Source: Diplosphaera chodatii (taxonomy: Eukaryota > Chlorophyta > Trebouxiophyceae > Prasiolales > Stichococcaceae). Taken from it: 64,000 bases of DNA. Location of the stretch: positions 2,232,001 through 2,296,000 of the forward strand of contig JAALGY010000053.1 of the NCBI GenBank assembly GCA_032358165.1, written 5' to 3'. The notes beneath the pieces were generated by a model, which had not been told where the DNA came from, did not search any database, and worked only from the letters and a program-made list of their open reading frames with translations. Made by a program: the position numbers and the translations under genes. Shown here one piece after another: positions 21,491-33,800 of this stretch; the first letter of the stretch is position 1; each line of letters starts with the position of its first letter.

Positions 21491-24400
21491 TCAGCCAGGT
21501 AGGGCACTCGTGCAGTCGGGGTGTTTGCGTCGCCGTGTGCGCGGGTCATACTGGCTCGGGTCCTGGAGGATGCTGAGGTTGCCGAGGGGGTCATGCCACA
21601 CATCCAACACCACCTGCATGCGATGTGACCAAATCACTCGCAGTCTGCATCCCTCCCCGTGCCGCAGTACTGCTGCCACAGGTGCCATGGTTGACTGGGT
21701 GTGAACATCAAGCAGTAGGTTGTAGAGTGGCAACCCACCTGGGCTGTGGCTGCTGGGAAGCGCCGTGCGAAGAGGAAGCAGCTCCCCGGTTGCTCAGCGG
21801 CCTTCAGCAGCGGGGCGTCCCCGCAGGCATCCGCTGGCACCGGCAGCAGCTGGCTGCCGCGGCTGGCCGCCAGCGCCACAATGGGCTGGAACTCCTGCTG
21901 CGCTGCCCTGTTCATTTCGGGACACAGACGGTTGTGCCGATGGTTGTACCGACATGGCCCGCCTTGTCTTGGACAAAATCCCCTCTGCACAGTGTGCCCC
22001 TGATTGACGCGCAGCTCTTCATCCACAGAGCCCCAGTGGCAAGGGCTCTTCTGCTGTTGCCACGCCATCGATCAGTGGCACACGTTGCAAAACGGGTTGC
22101 ATACGACTTTACGCTGTGATGTAGACAGCAATGCAGCTGCTGAATACTGTTAGCTGGGCCCGAACCATCGCTTCCCCATTGGGGGATGTTGCGCACTCAT
22201 GTGGTGGGTGACTAGCCTGAAGCACCAACCTGAGCACTGACAACTGTGGGCAGCGGCCGCGGTTGCTGCGCAGGATGCTGAGGCCGCCGCTCGTGACATC
22301 GCCCACTGCAAAGCGTGAGCGGTTCTGTGCGGGGCTGCCGGGCGTCCAGTTGTCCTGCAGCGCCAAACAGACTGATGAGCACAAAACTGGCAGCAGCACA
22401 CAAGGCACAGCGCCTGCTGCAGATGCACAAAAAAGTGCCCAAACAAGACGGCAGCTTTACATGCAGGCCTGGCAATGTGTTTACCTGCATCAGGCTTGCA
22501 CACACGGAGTGCATAGACGCAGGCGTTTCCGATCATCGGTTACCTGGACGACGCTGCCATGGCAGGTGGTCTGCTGCTGCAGGCCCGACAGCGACAGCAG
22601 CGTGGGCATGTAGTACTCGTCGCTGCTGCATGACAGCGGCCTGCATGGACCACCAAATACTGCCTGATATGCTTCCAGGCATCACAGCTTGTCTATGTCA
22701 GCAGTAGCCCACCACTTGGAGTACGTACTGCACACGGCGGATGTGATGCACGCCTTGCAGCTGCCGTCTGCTCGATATGACCACCGTTGCAATCGATGAT
22801 GCATGGCTGGTGCGCTTGCCACCAGGTGCTCTGCACAGCGCACGTCGCCACACCTGAAGTCGTGCGCCTGGTCGTCGGTGCAGGCGGCGGCGAAGAGCGG
22901 CTCCACCCGCGACTCGTTGGCCGCCAGCGCCGCGTGCGCCCGCGTCAGCGTGACGAACTGGCTGCTGCGCCGCAGCTGCCCCGCCGCCGGCAGCCCCGCC
23001 CCGCCCTCCGCCGACCAGAACGTCCTCCCGCCGTCCTGCCCACGCCGAACGCATGCTTTAGAACTACTGGATCGTGTAAGCTCTGATCACAGGCGTTGTA
23101 GCAGTGGCTGCGCCAGAACACGAGGCGGAAAGACACCCGGGTTCAGAAAAGTCGTGGATCAAAATGCTAGAGCCTGCAGCTGGATTTGGCTGTACCAGGG
23201 GGCGGCAGGCGTCCAGGTGGCTGCGGGGCTGCGCCATGAGGCGCTGGTACACCACCGCGGGCGGCCACAGGGGCAGCGTCGCCGCGGACAGCAGCTGGAA
23301 GCGCGCGTTGGTCGGCTCCGCCAGCGCGGCCCGCAGCAGCGCCCGCGCCGCCACCACCGCCGAGTGCATGCCCCACTGCGCCTGCGGCAGCGGTCGGCAG
23401 CGGCGTGTCCCTGGTGGCCGCAGCTGGAAGTTTTCCCAGGAGGTCCATCGCGGCTGCTGGCGTAGGGTTCACGACACATTTCCGACACGAGGCGGGATTC
23501 CTGCGGCCACCCCTCCTGCAGCGACCGCACCTGAGCTGTGCCGGCCACCTCGTGACCGTAGAACGCGTGCAGGCTCTGCAGCGGGTGCGCGCCCGGGGGG
23601 CGGTGCACATAGGCGGAGAACAGCCACTGCCGGCTCAGCGGGTTGCCGCGGGAGTTGGCCAGCGCCTTGGCGCACAGCCCCAGCTGCGGCGGCACCCCAC
23701 CCTGCGGTGGGGACGCACCCGGGTTTCCGCATCCTCATCCACTGCTTGTGCCTGCCCGTGTACCATGCGCTTGGCGGGTGCAGGGAGCTTGTGCCGTTCG
23801 GACACGTCAGCCAGCTGACCATGCTACCCTCAGGCTGATCGCAGAAACAGGCACCGCAGCACAGCGGAGCGCATGTGCACAAACCTGCGAGATCTGGGCG
23901 ACAGGCAGCAGTCCCTCCGCAGAACGCAGCCAGCTGCGCCATGCAGCCTCGTGCGGCAGCTCTCCATCTGTCGCCAGGAACAGCAGTGCCACCTGCATCA
24001 ACAGGAGTCACCACTAGTCAGTGCAAAGGGCAGGAGGCAACCCCATAGGTTGTGGGTGCAGTGGATGGCTTGACGGCTTGCGGTTGCAGCAGCTCCGTGC
24101 GAACTATGCGCGCCGGCTGTGGTTCTTTGAACCGTGTGCTCATGAACAGCTGACGTACTGAGCTGAGTGATCCATCCAAAGTCAGGCAACACGCAGCAGT
24201 GCACCAATGGAGCGCATATAAGCATCCCAGGATGCCGCTGCTTGCACGCGCCATGCTCATATGAGGCAGCTGTACGTTGCTTCGGTTCTGTAATAGTCAT
24301 TGCGAAGGCACTTGACGTTTGATTGGTACTAACGCATTGTCTGTGCACGTGGTAGCTTGCCGCACCTTGGGAATGTGGTCGGCCACCTGGCAGCTGGACG

Positions 24401-24677
24401 ACCTGACCTTCGTCCGCGGCTTGTAGGCGTCCACCAGCAGCACCTTGAAAGCACGCAGCAGCTTCTGTGCCGGGCTCAGGCCCACCCACACCTCCTCATA
24501 CTGAATCGTCCAGTATGTGATCAGCAGGTGCGCCACCGCGAGGGCTGCTATGAAGAGTGTCGCAGCGTGGTGCAGCCTCAGGCGGCTGCAGGTCTGCCGG
24601 CTGCGCTGCCCTCGCAGCATGTTGCATGGCGTTGTCGCGAATGTGGGCATGTAGATCCATCGTGCATGCACCATCAT
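21491..24677 (-). CDS. Core-2/I-branching-type glycosyltransferase (GT14/DUF266), type II membrane protein
   Basis: A Golgi glycosyltransferase of the plant GT14/DUF266 group. The first exon gives a short cytosolic tail, one membrane anchor (residues ~38-56, AATLFIAALAVAHLLITYW) and a stem ending IPK, which splices in phase to VALLFLATDGELPHEAAW, the family's PKVAFLFLT start. Family blocks follow in order: WLFSAYVHRPPG and FYGHEV (~23550-23690), AQWGMHSAVVAARALLR with NARFQLLSAATLPL (~23180-23390, the metal and acceptor region), SSQFVTLTRAHA with CTDDQAH (~22870-23040), SSDEYYMPTLLSL (~22545-22630), an exon with DNWTPGSP (~22250-22370), and SCFLFARRFPAA (~21745-21920), a usual end of the fold. 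The last exon ends at a TGA at 21491. The acceptor is unknown; plant relatives act on cell-wall arabinogalactan or related glycans. Confidence 0.85.
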
Positions 24678-24937
24678 GTCGGAGGGCCATGACTCATCCC
24701 AACTTGCACTACCTGTACCAGGCTGCTGCTCGTGGGCCCATCTTTCAGCTGTATGAAGTTGCCAGTGAGCATTTCACTGCGATGACACGAATCAAGGGCT
24801 GGCCGTGTAAGCTAGCAGCCTGGTTCGGGCTGCCTGTGACATGGCACAGCACCCCAGGTCCTGCGTCACAGCGGGAGTGACTAGCACGAGGTGTGAGGAA
24901 GGGTGTTCGGTGGGTATTTATGACATTTTAGCTCTAA

Positions 24938-24961
24938 GTCGAGTGTTTCGAGCAACTCGAC
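24938..24961. repeat. Small perfect inverted repeat, 7-bp arms, 10-base loop
   Basis: GTCGAGT at 24938-24944 pairs with ACTCGAC at 24955-24961. It lies about 300 bases after the LOR stop codon and just beyond the TGTAA. It may be chance or part of the 3'-end processing region. Confidence 0.5.
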
Positions 24962-24975
24962 AAAACCCGGTGCCG

Positions 24976-24980
24976 TTACA
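24976..24980 (-). terminator. Candidate TGTAA poly(A) signal of the LOR gene
   Basis: TGTAA on the minus strand, about 275 bases after the LOR stop. TGTAA is the usual chlorophyte polyadenylation signal. Only position supports it. Confidence 0.35.
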
Positions 24981-25253
24981 ATACATATGCAACAAACCAC
25001 ACATGCAATACTTCTGGTTATGGTGAGAACAACTGATGCACCTCTGCAAAGGCGAGAGTTCAACATCGAAGCAAGGAGGGTAGAGCGGTGCGTGCAAAAC
25101 ATAACGGGTGCAAAAGTTCACTTCATGCAGAAACTGAATCCGATGGTTCTTCGTGCTGATAGTATTGTGCATTTGAACGCTGGGCTACACGCTGCCCCGC
25201 CGGCGTCAACCTCCAGCAGCACACGTGTGCACTTTGCAGCCTTGGTGACACGC

Positions 25254-26648
25254 TCAGCGCTCCTTGCCGCCGGCCAGGATGTCGTCGATGACCAGGGTAC
25301 ACAGCACCAGCAGCGCGGTGTCGATGTTGGGCTGCACCGTGAGCGTGAAGGTGTCCTCGCCGGACAGCGCGTTCATAGCGGAGCTGAACTTGCCGTGGCG
25401 CTTGCACTCGGCGATCGTCTGGCCGCGCGCGTCAACATATACGAAGGACTTGCCCAGGAAATTGCCCTGTAGCACAGAAAACAAGGGAGCTCAAGCACTG
25501 TCCATACAGCATCCAGTGCAGGCATCAGGCAGCTCAGAACGTACTGGTCCCGAGACTGCATGAGGGGCTGCACAGCTACTGGTGTCTTCCAAAGCTCGCA
25601 TGCACCCCGCACCTGGATTACAAACTCCGGCTCCTGCTTGCCGGCAAGCGTGACCTTGATCTTCTTGCCGCCGATGGCCATCATTGACGGCTTGATCTCG
25701 GCGACCAGCGCATTGGAGCTGGTGCTGTCGCCCCTGAAAATCTGCCATGTCCCGTGCTGCAGCATGTGCCACACCGGCATGTCAGCGTCCAGTCAGTCAA
25801 CCCTCAGCACCGTCACTGGCAGAGCAGAAGCAAATGCAATATCCAACAAAGGGTTGACAGGAGGGCCCAAATGCGAACACGGTTGCACGTCTAGGGTTTG
25901 ACAGAGCAGGATTGCATGATATCACAGTGTTGGGACAACCAAGCTCACCATGGAGACCGACTTGGAGTGCAGGCAGGCGATGGGCTGGTTCAGCGCATCG
26001 TACACGACCTCCTTGTTCTTGAGGGTCAGCACCGCGTCCCGTGTCTGGAAGGCCGGGCTGCCGTCGGGGTTGCAGACGTATGTGCCGCCGCGGACGTTGC
26101 CGGTGTACATGGTCTTGTCCTGCAGCACAGGGGTGCGGCGTCAGGCACCAGCTCACGCAATCGTGCGCCGTGATGGGATCACCGGACGCCCATGCATGAC
26201 GTATCGGGGCGTCAGCAACAGAGCGAACCTGGAACATGTACGTAGTCGGGTATTGGTAGACATGGTGCGGTCCGAAGTGACCTGCACGCACGAGGTGGAT
26301 CATGTCCAAACAAGCACATATTCCGTGGTCCTGCCACGAGTCACACGCATATGCACAGCAGCACACCGACAAAGATCGTCAGACCCCAGAGAGCACAGAC
26401 AGCAAGTGGGGTTCTTGAGCACCTGTGTGCAAGCTGTTTGTTTGACCTGGGGTCATCCCGCCCACAGGAGCAGCATGGCCCGCCATCGGCGCAGCTGCGT
26501 AGCCCTGCTGCGGCTGCATGTGCTGCTGCACTGCTGGGCCGGCGTTGTAGCCATAGGGCTGTTGCACAGGCTGGCCGTAGCCGGTTTGTTGTGGGGGAGG
26601 GTATCCAGCCATCTGTGCAGGAGGATACTGCTGATACCCTGTGTACAT
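25254..26648 (-). CDS. LURP-one-related (LOR/Tubby-C-like) protein with Pro/Gln/Tyr-rich N-terminus
   Basis: Belongs to the LURP-one-related family (tubby/scramblase-like 12-stranded barrel), which in plants is linked to pathogen response. Exons in order: ~26470-26648 (MYTGYQQYPPAQMAGYP..., a Gly/Pro/Gln/Tyr-rich leader like annexin or prion-type tails), ~26230-26283 (GHFGPHHVYQYPTTYMFQ), ~25948-26118 (KTMYTGNVRGGTYVCNPDG, LTLKNKEVVYDALNQPI), ~25612-25760 (GTWQIFRGDSTSSNALVAEI, KQEPEFVIQ) and 25254-~25467 (GNFLGKSFVYVDARGQTIAEC, then VQPNIDTALLVLCTLVIDDI). The final hydrophobic helix is the one that threads the barrel in this fold. Junctions FVIQ/GNFLGK and KSVSM/HGTWQ join in phase and match the family. 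About 260 residues. The biochemical role is not established. Confidence 0.85.
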
Positions 26649-27129
26649 ACGCTGCAGGTGCCGATCCAAGGCTGTTGATGCTCTGTGCTCAGGCTCCGGG
26701 ACCCCAGAAGCTGTGCAAGGCCTGCTGCACCTGGTGTTTACCCTGGCAGATCTGCAAGGGGTCTGAGTGCGATTGTCGCTGGGGCGCAAGCTGCTCAGAA
26801 GTAACAGCACACCGCTGCAGGAGCTCAGCAGGTGAAGTTGAAAGCAACGTTCGGTGCAACTGCAAGAATGCGTGAAGTCGGTGGGGTCGATTCTCAGGTT
26901 TAGGCCAGATCACGCCACCTCATGGCACACGTCACGCGGGCGGACTGCTCATTGATCACGAGAGGCGTTCCCTACTGCCAGTCCACTACGCTTGAAAGGC
27001 CATGCACCTTCACTGTCGCTACAGCTAGAACGGCACGTGCATGAGTAGAGATGAACATCGTTTGCAGCCGAAATTTGCCAGCTGAACACTAGCCCACAGA
27101 TATCTTGGTCTCTGCTTGCCAGACAGTTG
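26649..27129. other. Intergenic region upstream of LOR gene
   Basis: About 480 bases with no convincing coding signal. It presumably contains the LOR promoter and 5' UTR, and perhaps the 3' UTR of the doubtful small gene upstream. Confidence 0.35.
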
Positions 27130-27568
27130 TCACCCAGCGCGACGCGCCTTGCGGTCCACCATGCCTCCGTGCATCGCTGATCCAGGGCTGCTGTCTAGCT
27201 TGCGGCTGCAGGTGCCCTGCACAGAGCACTGGCTAGTTAACGGGTGCATGGATCGGAGTTAGCGCGCTTGTGTGCAACAGCACGACCGCTTACCAGCCTC
27301 ACTCACCCTGATCGACTCGGCTAATGGATGAGACAGCTGCCGTCGCCGTCTCGGCGCTCATCACGCCGCATAAGATCTAGCATCAGGGTATCGTCGTCAT
27401 TGCTGCAGCGCCACGTTGAGGACCAGAGCAAGGATCTGCATCATGAACGAAGATGATGCTTTGCAGCTGGCACATCCCGCAGTTGCTGATGGCCACATTG
27501 TCCACCATGATCAGGCTGCCTTGGCATCTGTGGCAGTTCACGGCAATAAGGGTGTCGCAGGCAAACAT
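27130..27568 (-). CDS. Doubtful small CxxC protein (LSD1-like zinc-finger spacing)
   Basis: A minus-strand frame starting MFACDTLIAVN contains CHRCQGSLIMV...NCGMC, a C-x2-C-x14-C-x2-C pattern with Leu at the fourth loop position. This is the spacing of plant LSD1-type zinc fingers, although the usual RxxLMYPxGA core is not kept. Two possible downstream exons are SAETATAAVSSISRVDQ (27305-~27360, before a GTGAGT donor) and SRKLDSSPGSAMHGGMVDRK (~27130-27200, ending in TGA). Junction phases were not resolved. It sits between the LOR start and the nucleoside-transporter stop. It could equally be the transporter's 3' UTR. Confidence 0.25.
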
Positions 27569-27631
27569 TTCCCACTTTCAGTGCAGACTTGATGCAGACA
27601 TGCTGCAGGCGTCACAGTGCCTCCTCCCAAG

Positions 27632-30209
27632 CTACCGTGGTGTCCAGCGGAAACCGAATGAATCATGACGAACTGATGAGTCACTAGGGAACCCCACCGA
27701 GCCTGCGGTGACGCCGCTCGTGATGGCTAAGGCGAGGACGGTGCCTGCGCGCTCTCGGGCGCTGGGCGGCAGCAGCCGCGGCCCATGCATGCACACGACG
27801 CTGGCGAGGTGCCCGTTGGTGAGCCCGAGCAGCAGCACCAGCGCGGTCGGCCATGCGTTCGACCTGTGAAGCGAAGCAACACTCGGGCAGTGGCGCGGTG
27901 CACCGCTCTCAAATGGCGGCGCTGCATCGATGCTATGAGCACAACAGGGGTTTGTGGCAAATGCCAACCTCAGCAGCACCGGAGGGAGCCAGGCGTGGGG
28001 CGTCACAACGTTGCACAGCAGCAGCGCGGCGGCCGGCGCCGCCCTGATGCCGGCGTAGGCAAGCAGTGCTGCAGCAGGTGGCGGCTGCTCTGCCCAGCGG
28101 CCCGCGCCCGCTGCTGCACGCCCCACCAGGTCGCCGAGGTTGAAGAGCACGAACACGAGGGGCACAAACAGCTCGCCTGCAGTTGCCGATGTAGAAGCGT
28201 CAGCAAGTGTCCGCTTCATGTGTGAGGGCTGCTTAATGGTCTTGCGTGTCATATCAAGCGTACATCGAGGGTTCAAAGCACACGACATAGCCGGCGCCTG
28301 GTCACCGGCGTGCTCACCATATAAGCGGCCGGCATGGGGGTGCGGTGTACATGGCGGCGTGCTCGCATCGTTCTGCGAGGGGCAGATGGCCGATGCCACG
28401 CCGGGGAACACGGCCAGGGTGACCAGGAAGTCCAGTGCCACCGCGGCAGAGTAGTGGCGCAGCTGCCACGCCACTTCCCGCATAGTCCACTGCTTGCTGC
28501 TGGGTGCAGCTTCCATATCACCATTCACGGCAAGGTCCCCTGGCTGAGCTGCCCCGCGGGTAGATCTGCTGGTCAAGCTGTTGAGCAGTGGTGCTGCCTC
28601 GGATACTGGCTGCTGCATCGGCGCCTCAGAAGCACTGTCTGCCCTGCGTGCAACCGTGCTGCCTGTGAAAGCACGATGATACAAATCTCAACCAATCAGA
28701 GCATACGTATCCTTGATTCACAACTGCGCTTCGGCTCCATGTTTACACAAATGGTGGCTTCGTTGAACTGTTCCCTACATATAGGGCCATGAGTCAGCAA
28801 ATGGTCGTGCTGGCAACCCGCACCGTCTGGCTTGCATCTTGCCCGCACATACGGCAATGCCCACATTGCACAGTATGCCGCAGCTGCAGCCGCCGTTGCC
28901 AGCAGCGAAACCAGAAAGTACGCCTGCATTGTTGGCACGAGTCCTGTGATGTTCAAACTGGAGTCGGCACAGGGATGTGCATGGCCAATCGCTGGTCGAA
29001 TTCCCACTGATGCAGGTGCAAACACGTGTCCTCTGTGAGCACCTGCGCCGGGCGCGAGACGTGCTGCGGTGTGAGGGCCCCAGCAGTCGGCGGAGATGCC
29101 CAGGTTGTGGCAAACGATGCCATCGCGACGCCAAGGCCCGCGATCGCCTGCCCCGCCAGGATTGCCTGCAGTCCGAATGCCCACATCTCTGATTCAAGTC
29201 CAGGACGCCAGCCAACATTACGTCTCATGCAAAATCCCAGGATGCAGGACTGATCCTGCAGTATCGGGTACATGCTAAGGTGTGGGCGAAGCCCATGATG
29301 CCCGTGTATGTTGGGGTACGGTGTGGATTGACTACCTGTATATGGTGCGGCGCAAAGTGGCTGGCCAGCGCAAATGTGCCGGCCTGCAGGCATGCTGACG
29401 TGGCGCCGGTCAGCCCAATTGTCGGCAGCGTGATGCCAATGACTGCTGCGCCGCTGGTGCTTGGGGCGGCTGCAAGCGCGATGGCCGCCGCCATAGCTGC
29501 CACGTTGGCCAGGAGCGGCCACAAAACCAGGGCATTCAGCGAGAGCCGGGACGCCAGGGGTAGAAGCGCCATCATCCCGCCATAATTGCTATTCATAGAA
29601 AACAGCATGCGGCTCAGTCATGTGCTGCGGCAGGTTGCTTGCAGCGAGCACGGAGTCTTGGCAACGTCTCAACAGTAGGTGCGCACTGCTGCATGCGCAA
29701 GGGCAAGGGCAATGGTGAATGCAGAAGGCAGGTTGACTCGTCCAGCGCACCACAGCTGAAACACGAGGACCATCAGGTTCTCAAAGTTGTCAGCCGCAGC
29801 GTGCCAGGTGGGCTGCTGCTGCGCTCGAACCTGCGTTGCAGTCACCCAGCTCTCCTTCCGACTGACAGGCTTCCGTTCCGAGGAAGCGCGCCCACCCAGC
29901 CGCTGACAAATCAGATCGCAACGCTGACAGCATGTGTCCGCACCTCGTAGAATGTGCGCTCTGTGGCAAAGACGTTGAAAGGCAGCAGCGTGCCCACGCC
30001 CAAGAGCATCATGATGCCAGCCAGTATGCGCTCTCCGCTGTGTTGTCCAATACAACCCTGCTCAGTTTCTAGACCTTGTAATTGCAAATGGGGGGTCAAA
30101 CACATCAGCTGATGTACCTGTGTGGGGCGTGTTCGTGCATGTTCGCGCTCCCCAGCTCCTCAATCTGCAGCGATTCTAATTGCGCATGCACCGCCACGTC
30201 GGTGCTCAT
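27632..30209 (-). CDS. Equilibrative nucleoside transporter (SLC29/ENT family)
   Basis: A membrane carrier for nucleosides. Exon 1 (30118-30209) encodes MSTDVAVHAQLESLQIEELG and splices in phase (AG+C) to exon 2 (29944-30037), ERILAGIMMLLGVGTLLPFN, the first transmembrane helix with the ENT GxGTLLPxN motif. Then come NFENLMVLVFQL (~29680-29790), NSNYGGMMALLPLASRL with three more helices (~29340-29605), WAFGLQAILAGQAIAGLGVA (~29080-29200, the ENT helix-5 signature), MQAYFLVSLLATAAAAAAYC (~28830-28970), a hydrophilic central loop (SEAAPLLNSL) followed by YSAAVALDFLVTLAVFPG (~28380-28650), LFVPLVFVLFNLGDLVGR (~27985-28190, with the family motif FNxxDxxGR) and ALVLLLGLTNGHLASVVCMH (~27632-27870, with GxTNG). 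Eleven helices are expected and about ten are visible. The C-terminus after GVTAGS differs from the family, so the last intron or stop may be wrong. Confidence 0.9.
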
Positions 30210-30890
30210 TGCACATGGCACGCCATCCTGCCTCACAATCCTGCCTCACAGATGTATGCACCGGTACACAACCTGCCTCGTACCAGCAGCATATATTCGA
30301 CACTCATCATTGGCTGCTCACGCGATCAGGCTGCCCAAACCTAAACGTCTTGGTGGTACTTCTGGATCCCTGATCACAATAACAGCCAGTATGCCGTTGC
30401 AATGCAGTGCCGGTGATGAACGAACTCATGTGTTGCTGAACACAATCCAAGGCTGGCGTGTCGAGTGCACTGTGACCGTGTGACGTGCTCACATGCATGC
30501 TGATGCAATGGTTGCATGCTGTGCACGTGCTGGACGAGGCAAGGACATGGCATGTTTATGACAGTGTGACGACCAGACGGTGTCGATATTTACAGTCGCA
30601 CTACGCACTTAGATCACTGCCGCTAGCTGGTGGTCAGATACCATCTGCATGTAAGTCGCTGCAACCTCCTCTATCTCAGAGCCAGTGATCAGCACACCGC
30701 ACAGCACGCAGGTGGCAAAATAATATGTAGCAACATGCAGGTCAACAACAAAACACCTGAAATCATCTAGACATTGCTTGGTCCAGTTGCCTGACTCAGG
30801 TTGCTGGTATTCTGCAAACAGCACCCGCATGCTCAAAAGAATCGTCGCCCACACCGCTCCCGGCCACCGAGGTCCCCGTGCTGCCGGCGC
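30210..30890. other. Intergenic region between ENT start and ABCG stop
   Basis: 681 bases without recognised coding sequence. A minus-strand TGTAA at 30590-30594, about 300 bases after the ABCG stop, is a candidate poly(A) signal. The remainder should hold the ENT promoter. Confidence 0.35.
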
Positions 30891-33800
30891 TCAGATGCGG
30901 GCGGTCTTCTTCCGAAGGAAGACGTAGACCTGTATCAAATAGTTCTTATTATTCAAATTCAATTTGGTTACGCAACTGCGCATGAGTTAGAAAGTCATGA
31001 TGGTATAACTGAAGAAAATCTTACCAGGAACCGGATGATGAAGAAGAACGCGAACAACACCAGCACGTTGATCGCTACCCAGCTGCTGCTGTTGGGGTCC
31101 TGCAACAGCAGTCACACGGTCGTGAGAACACACTCTACAAACAGCTGCTACAGCTCGGGGACCCAGTGCTAAGTTGTTGGAACAAAGGAACCAATCAAGG
31201 CAATGAGGTGGGAAACGACGAGGTGCAATCACCTGGTTGAGATGCAGCGCATCTTGCACATTGACGACGACGCAGTTGGGGTTGGTCTCTGGAGACGGAG
31301 GGTCGTACTGCTGCGTCTCGCCGCCCACCATGCGTGTGCAGCTGTAGATGTTCCGATCGGAATACTCGATGTGCAGCACCAGCCCAAAGCCTGCAGCACG
31401 AATCAGATGGTGAAGTTCCGTTCCATGCTGTCCAGACGACAACAGCAGATGCGCAGCACAGCAATCGCAATACATAGACAGAATGCGAGCATGGAAGGAG
31501 TGAGCAGCGCGCACCGTAGAAGATGAAACTGAGGTACTCTGCAGCGCACAACACGTGGGAGTGCTTAGCACATGTGCACAGCATGTTGTAGCGACACCCA
31601 CAGCCAAGATAGACACATGCAGCATCAGCAGGTGTGCACGCATATCCAGTGGGCTGGCGTGAGCTGAAGGAAGTGGGGAATAGATACTCACTCAGCCAGC
31701 CAATCCAGGCAGGGATGCTGGTCACGAAGTAGCCGCCCGTCAGCACAAATGTCAGCATGACCACCGACGCGATCGTCTGCGCTGTCTTTGGCACCATGAC
31801 GATAGTACCCAGCAGCAGGCCGAAGGATTGTGTCACGAACATGACCTGCATGATAGGAACCACAGTGTCAGGATGCTCCATTTGAAAACTCTGCTGACAA
31901 TGGCCCAGGCTGAATGTAGCGGTCAGTGGCGGCGCGCCAGGTTGCCATGCAACTCGGATGGCATGCAGCTGGCAAGTCCCACGGCGGCTGATGACTTCGG
32001 GTTGAGTCACTCACCAGCACGATGGCGGACCAGTTGGCAAAGAAGTACCCAGCCCCCGTCACCCGCAGCCCGCCGATGAAGTACAGCAGGATGATGAACA
32101 GCTGCAGGCCAGCATCATGCATATGTGAGCGCAGCTGACAGCAGGCTAGTTGCCAGGCAACAGTAAAAGCGGGCATTGTGGAACGGTGCCAAGGATAGGG
32201 CACGCCTGTTCCACACATATGCTACGTTGAAGCTGTTGAACATGCAATTAGCTGCTCACCGTGGGAATGGCCATGTCCATTGGCAGGTCGCTCGCCAGCC
32301 TGGCGAAGTAGAAGGCACTGAGGCGGTACATGCCACTGGCACGCTCCTGCAGCACAAGGTACATCACCAAACACGTCAGCTGCGCAACGCTAACGGTTCG
32401 AAGGTCAAGTAGACAGGATTACCTGCGGTAGCAGGTGACAACCGAGAGCACACAGCACAAGAGGCGCAGGAGGTTCAGAATGTGCACGGCAATGCGCCAC
32501 ATACGATACCTTGAGCAGCATCTTGCGCTCGTCAGGGAAGGTGAACAGCGCGACGAACAGAGCCCGGAAGCTGAGGAACAGCAGCTCGAAGAACAGCAGG
32601 CCAATGGTCTGCTGCGCCCCCAGCACCGTGTTGTTCTTGCCCTTCTGCAGCCAAAACAGGCCCGCCAGCACGCCTGCAAACCGCAGACATGCAGCATGAA
32701 CGGACCGCAACTGCAGTTGGGATCACGGAAACCTTGTTCATGCCTGCCTTCATCAGCTCGTGAATCATGTCGAGCAGTGTTCTGCAAGCGTAAGCAGGCA
32801 TGGGCATGGCACACAACGTAGGCAGGAGGCAGGACCTTCCATACAGTCAACCATGCGTCTGAACACGCCTCAGCATGTATCAAGGAGATCTTTGGCTCAC
32901 GACTCACCGATGACGAGGAATTGGAGGAGGTCCTGGGTGGAGAAGGCCTGGAAGCGGCGCACGCGCACCGCCCGGTCCAGCAGCACCTTGAACTGCGTGG
33001 GGTAGGAGGCGCCCCACCGCGACTCCGCCTGCAGCACGTTGCCGCCCTTGCCTGCAGGCAAGAACATCATGCATCAGACTGGAACAGCCCGCTCGCAAAA
33101 AAGCCGACTGATTACACGAGGTAAACTTCCTCGAGCTCAGGCCAGAGCTGCAGCCAATGTGCTGTGCAAGGTGTTGTGTGTACACTTCAGTCAATACCAC
33201 GACTGGGAGCATGGCAGAAGCATGAGTTTTTTTGGCTGACCTGCTTCGATGTCGCCGCTGTGGCCGCTGTCAGACGGCGACTCGGTGCCCTCGACAACAT
33301 CTGCTGGCTCTGCGTGCTCGTCGTAGCCATTCTCACGGACACCCGCTGGTGGCGGAGCGCTGCCCAGGCTCTTTGACGACCGATGCCTGAATGACATCGA
33401 GAACCAGAGCTCAGAACACAAATGAGATGCTGCCCGCACTGATGGGTAAAAAATGGTGCTGCTCAAGCCCCTCGGCGCAAGCAGCAGTGCACCAGGAACC
33501 AGCTGCATGCAAACTGCACGGATACTGACACAGGGAAAGGTCAGGTTGATTATACATGCTGGCAGCATCCGGATACCTGAAGGAGTCGCCATTGCTGAGA
33601 GACGCGCGCACAAGCTTCACATCGCTGGCAGCGGTGGACGGCACATAGCCGTCGGAGTGGTGATCTGTGTACGCCTCGTAGCATGAGATGAGGTACTTGC
33701 GGCTCTCCTCACCGTCCCTGCAAATGTGGACAAGTCATCAAATTATTGACGACTGTTGATATCTGCTAAGCCATGCATCGTGACACGAGATTGTGTGCCA

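Larger units (their letters stand above)
24678..25253. other. Intergenic region between glycosyltransferase start and LOR stop
   Basis: 576 bases in a minus-strand tandem pair. They should hold the LOR 3' UTR and the glycosyltransferase promoter. They contain a candidate TGTAA poly(A) signal and a small hairpin, listed separately. No coding signal. Confidence 0.4.
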
